DNA of 36,851 nt, taken from the NCBI GenBank assembly GCA_937941765.1, contig CALDGQ010000143.1:1-36851 (forward strand), written 5' to 3'. This document shows, one piece after another, positions 34,959 through 36,851 of this stretch. A program made the translations under genes and the position numbers. The DNA is from an uncultured Saprospiraceae bacterium. GTDB taxonomy: Bacteria; Bacteroidota; Bacteroidia; Chitinophagales; Saprospiraceae. Positions within the stretch are counted from its first letter, which is position 1. Every line of letters starts with the position of its first letter. The notes under the pieces were generated by a model. It had not been told where the DNA came from. It saw nothing but the letters and a program-made list of their open reading frames with translations, and did no database searches.

Positions 34959-36578
34959 TTGAGAAACACAACTAAAGTCTCAGGTCGTATCATCGACCTT
35001 TTCAACAGAAGAATTTATACAGGTACCATCCAAGTTGAAGATGGGAAAATTATTGCCATTCGAGAACACGACGATGTTCCAAATCAATATATCTTGCCGG
35101 GCTTTGTCGATGCGCATATACATATCGAAAGCTCGATGGTCGTTCCTTACGAGTTTGCCAAAATTGCATTGACTCATGGAACGGTTGCAACCATTTCTGA
35201 TCCACACGAAATAGCCAATGTAGTCGGCGTCAAAGGCGTACATTACATGATTGACAATGCTCGTGATGCGAAATTGAAATTCCATTTCGGAGCACCTTCT
35301 TGTGTTCCTGCTACTAATTTTGAAACAGCAGGTGCTGAAATAACCGCTGATGATATTAAAGAATTAATGAAGTCTGATGACATCTATTATTTGTCAGAAA
35401 TGATGAATTGGCCAGGTGTTTTATTTAAAGACAAAGTAGTTTTGGAAAAAATTGCGATTGCCAAAAAGAGTGGGAAGCCTATAGATGGACATGCGCCTGG
35501 CCTCAAAGGAAAACAAGCCAAAGATTATATCTCCGCTGGAATATCCACCGACCATGAATGCTTTACGCTAGAAGAAGCGTTGGATAAATTGAAGTACGGA
35601 ATGAAAATTCTGATTCGTGAAGGTTCAGCTGCTAAAAACTATAACGCACTACACACGTTAATCCAAACACATCCGGATAAGTTGATGTTTTGTAGTGATG
35701 ATAAGCATCCGGATAATTTAGTTGAAGGACATATCAATGAATTGGTAGTTCGTTCGATGGAGTTAGGATATGACTTTTTTGATGTGTTGAGAATCGCATG
35801 TATTCATCCGGTTGAGCATTACAAAATGGATGTAGGACAAATGAGGGTAGGGGATAAAGCTGATTTCATAGTTGTAGATTCTATCAGTGAATTTAATGTT
35901 AAGCAAACTTATATTGAAGGAGAATTGGTTGCGAAAAATGGGAAATCTACTTTGGAAGAAAGAAAACATCCTATTATCAACAATTTCAATATAGGTAAAA
36001 AATCTCCCAAAGATTTCGAATTAAAAGGTACGGATCCAACAATCAATATTATTCATGCTATAGATGGAGAATTAATTACTGAAAAAATAACAGGTGATGT
36101 TGTTGTAGAAAATGGATTGCTAAAACCTAATGTAGAAGAAGATTTTCTTAAAATAAGTGTCGTCAATCGTTACTCGGAAGCACCGATTGCAAGTGGATTT
36201 ATAAAAAGTTTCAATCTAAAAGAAGGCGCCATTGCCTCAACTGTCGGACACGATTCTCACAATATAATTGTAGTCGGTACCAACGATGAATGGATGTGTA
36301 AAGCGACGAATCTACTAGTGCAAAACAAAGGTGGACTTTCTGCTATTTCTCCAAAAGGTGAACATGTCATCAGTCTTCCAGTCGCTGGTTTGATGAGTGA
36401 TTTACCTGCCAAGAAAATTGGAAAAATGTATGGTGATATCGATAAATTTGTCAAGAAAATGGGTTGTCAATTGACCGCTCCTTTTATGACATTATCGTTT
36501 ATGGCTTTATTGGTAATTCCGAAAATTAAGATGAGCGATAAGGGATTGTTTGATGCGGAGAAGTTTGAGTTTTTGTAG
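34959..36578 (+). CDS. ade: adenine deaminase
   Basis: The 539-residue amidohydrolase converts adenine to hypoxanthine and ammonia in purine salvage. Key motifs are the metal-binding PGFVDAHIHIESS (about residues 47-59), DPHEIANVVG (about 87), DGHAPGLKGK (about 177), STDHECF (about 197) and CSDDKHPDNL (about 246). The C-terminal adenine-deaminase domain follows, with GHDSHNIIVVGTND, NKGGLSA and a final hydrophobic stretch ending FEFL. Length is normal for the family. The start must be TTG at 34959: an in-frame TAA sits two codons upstream (34950-34952) and the first internal Met is at about residue 60, beyond the first metal site. No Shine-Dalgarno sequence is visible. The gene is preceded by the hairpin cluster and has no partner genes in view. 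Confidence 0.93.
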   Translation: MRNTTKVSGRIIDLFNRRIYTGTIQVEDGKIIAIREHDDVPNQYILPGFVDAHIHIESSMVVPYEFAKIALTHGTVATISDPHEIANVVGVKGVHYMIDNARDAKLKFHFGAPSCVPATNFETAGAEITADDIKELMKSDDIYYLSEMMNWPGVLFKDKVVLEKIAIAKKSGKPIDGHAPGLKGKQAKDYISAGISTDHECFTLEEALDKLKYGMKILIREGSAAKNYNALHTLIQTHPDKLMFCSDDKHPDNLVEGHINELVVRSMELGYDFFDVLRIACIHPVEHYKMDVGQMRVGDKADFIVVDSISEFNVKQTYIEGELVAKNGKSTLEERKHPIINNFNIGKKSPKDFELKGTDPTINIIHAIDGELITEKITGDVVVENGLLKPNVEEDFLKISVVNRYSEAPIASGFIKSFNLKEGAIASTVGHDSHNIIVVGTNDEWMCKATNLLVQNKGGLSAISPKGEHVISLPVAGLMSDLPAKKIGKMYGDIDKFVKKMGCQLTAPFMTLSFMALLVIPKIKMSDKGLFDAEKFEFL

Positions 36579-36851
36579 GGTTTTTGCTTCGTGGGATCCC
36601 TGTCTGCAACAGGCAGGCATCCTCTAATCCACCGAAGGCGGATAGGCCCTTCCTTGAAAAGGAAGGGTGGTGCGTGAACCCGCGAGCTCACGTCAGACTG
36701 TGCGAAAACGAAATTGAACCGCAAAATATCGAACAAGCCTGCCTGACTGCCGTCAAAGCAGACAGGGAACCGCAGAATGTAGAAGTTGAATACGCGAGTA
36801 TACACGTATATTAACGAATTTCATGCTTAATTGTCCACGTACTCTACTTCG
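36579..36851. repeat. GC-rich mosaic of REP-like hairpins
   Basis: This tail is much richer in G and C than the genes beside it. It contains a perfect hairpin CCCTTCCTT-GAA-AAGGAAGGG (36647-36667), ATCCACC-GAA-GGCGGAT just before it, and two related CCTGTCTGC...CAGGCAGG blocks in opposite orientation (about 36599-36618 and 36737-36770). GAACCGCA occurs twice (about 36717 and 36768) and CGCGAGCTCACG once (36681-36692, shared with 684-695). No gene is credible here. It looks like accumulated dispersed repeats. Confidence 0.6.

Noticed and set aside
36584..36814. Plus- and minus-strand open frames in the right-end tail
   Set aside because: They run through REP-like hairpins in a repeat mosaic and look like neither a domain nor a typical start.

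Overview
The window is AT-rich and carries several marks of a Bacteroidota genome: three large secreted proteins ending in type IX secretion (T9SS) C-terminal sorting domains, SdrD-B, HYR, FN3-like and C-type-lectin repeat modules, lipoproteins with Bacteroidota-style leaders, sparse Shine-Dalgarno sequences, and TAnnTTTG-type -7 promoter boxes. The repeat composition of the giant proteins resembles environmental Saprospiraceae-like lineages. That placement is an inference; there is no rRNA or housekeeping marker to confirm it. No tRNA, rRNA, CRISPR array, insertion sequence or phage gene was seen.

Layout. Positions 1-72 hold the 3' end of a plus-strand gene. From 270 to about 14974 every gene is on the minus strand: a small membrane protein; a protein with an N-terminal anti-sigma-like segment and a C-terminal beta-barrel, translationally coupled to an ECF sigma factor (863-2850); two paralogous lipoproteins (2976-4790, 5196-5699); a CHAP amidase; a 1604-residue SdrD-B repeat protein with a T9SS signal (6822-11636); an FKBP lipoprotein; a START-domain protein; and a PhoD-like phosphatase lipoprotein. 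After a divergent promoter region near 15.0 kb nearly everything is on the plus strand: two giant paralogous FN3/HYR/C-type-lectin T9SS proteins (15242-19219 and 19708-30405), a triple-DUF1508 protein, a di-haem cytochrome c peroxidase lipoprotein and adenine deaminase. The exception is a TfoX-like gene on the minus strand (30679-31044).

How the parts may work together. The sigma/anti-sigma-barrel pair and the two lipoproteins look like one envelope-response unit. The lipoproteins share signal peptide, C-terminal CxxC domain, 3' terminator and an upstream two-part element, TGCARCGTT-N13-GTTACTTA, placed 53-54 bases before each start and shaped like an ECF promoter. The barrel protein has a predicted cytoplasmic segment, one inner-membrane helix, a roughly 190-residue Asn/Thr/Ser-rich linker and an outer-membrane-type barrel, so one chain could span the envelope. 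The three T9SS cargo proteins are probably surface adhesins or matrix proteins. The two lectin proteins are collinear paralogues of different length.

Non-coding structure is notable: palindrome arrays and mutually exclusive hairpins upstream of the SdrD-B gene; three back-to-back perfect hairpins between the cytochrome peroxidase and adenine deaminase genes; a heptanucleotide tandem repeat near 0.7 kb; and a GC-rich mosaic of REP-like hairpins at the right end. Several terminators have stems that pair fully (with G.U wobbles) only on the strand of the gene they serve, which supports the gene directions.
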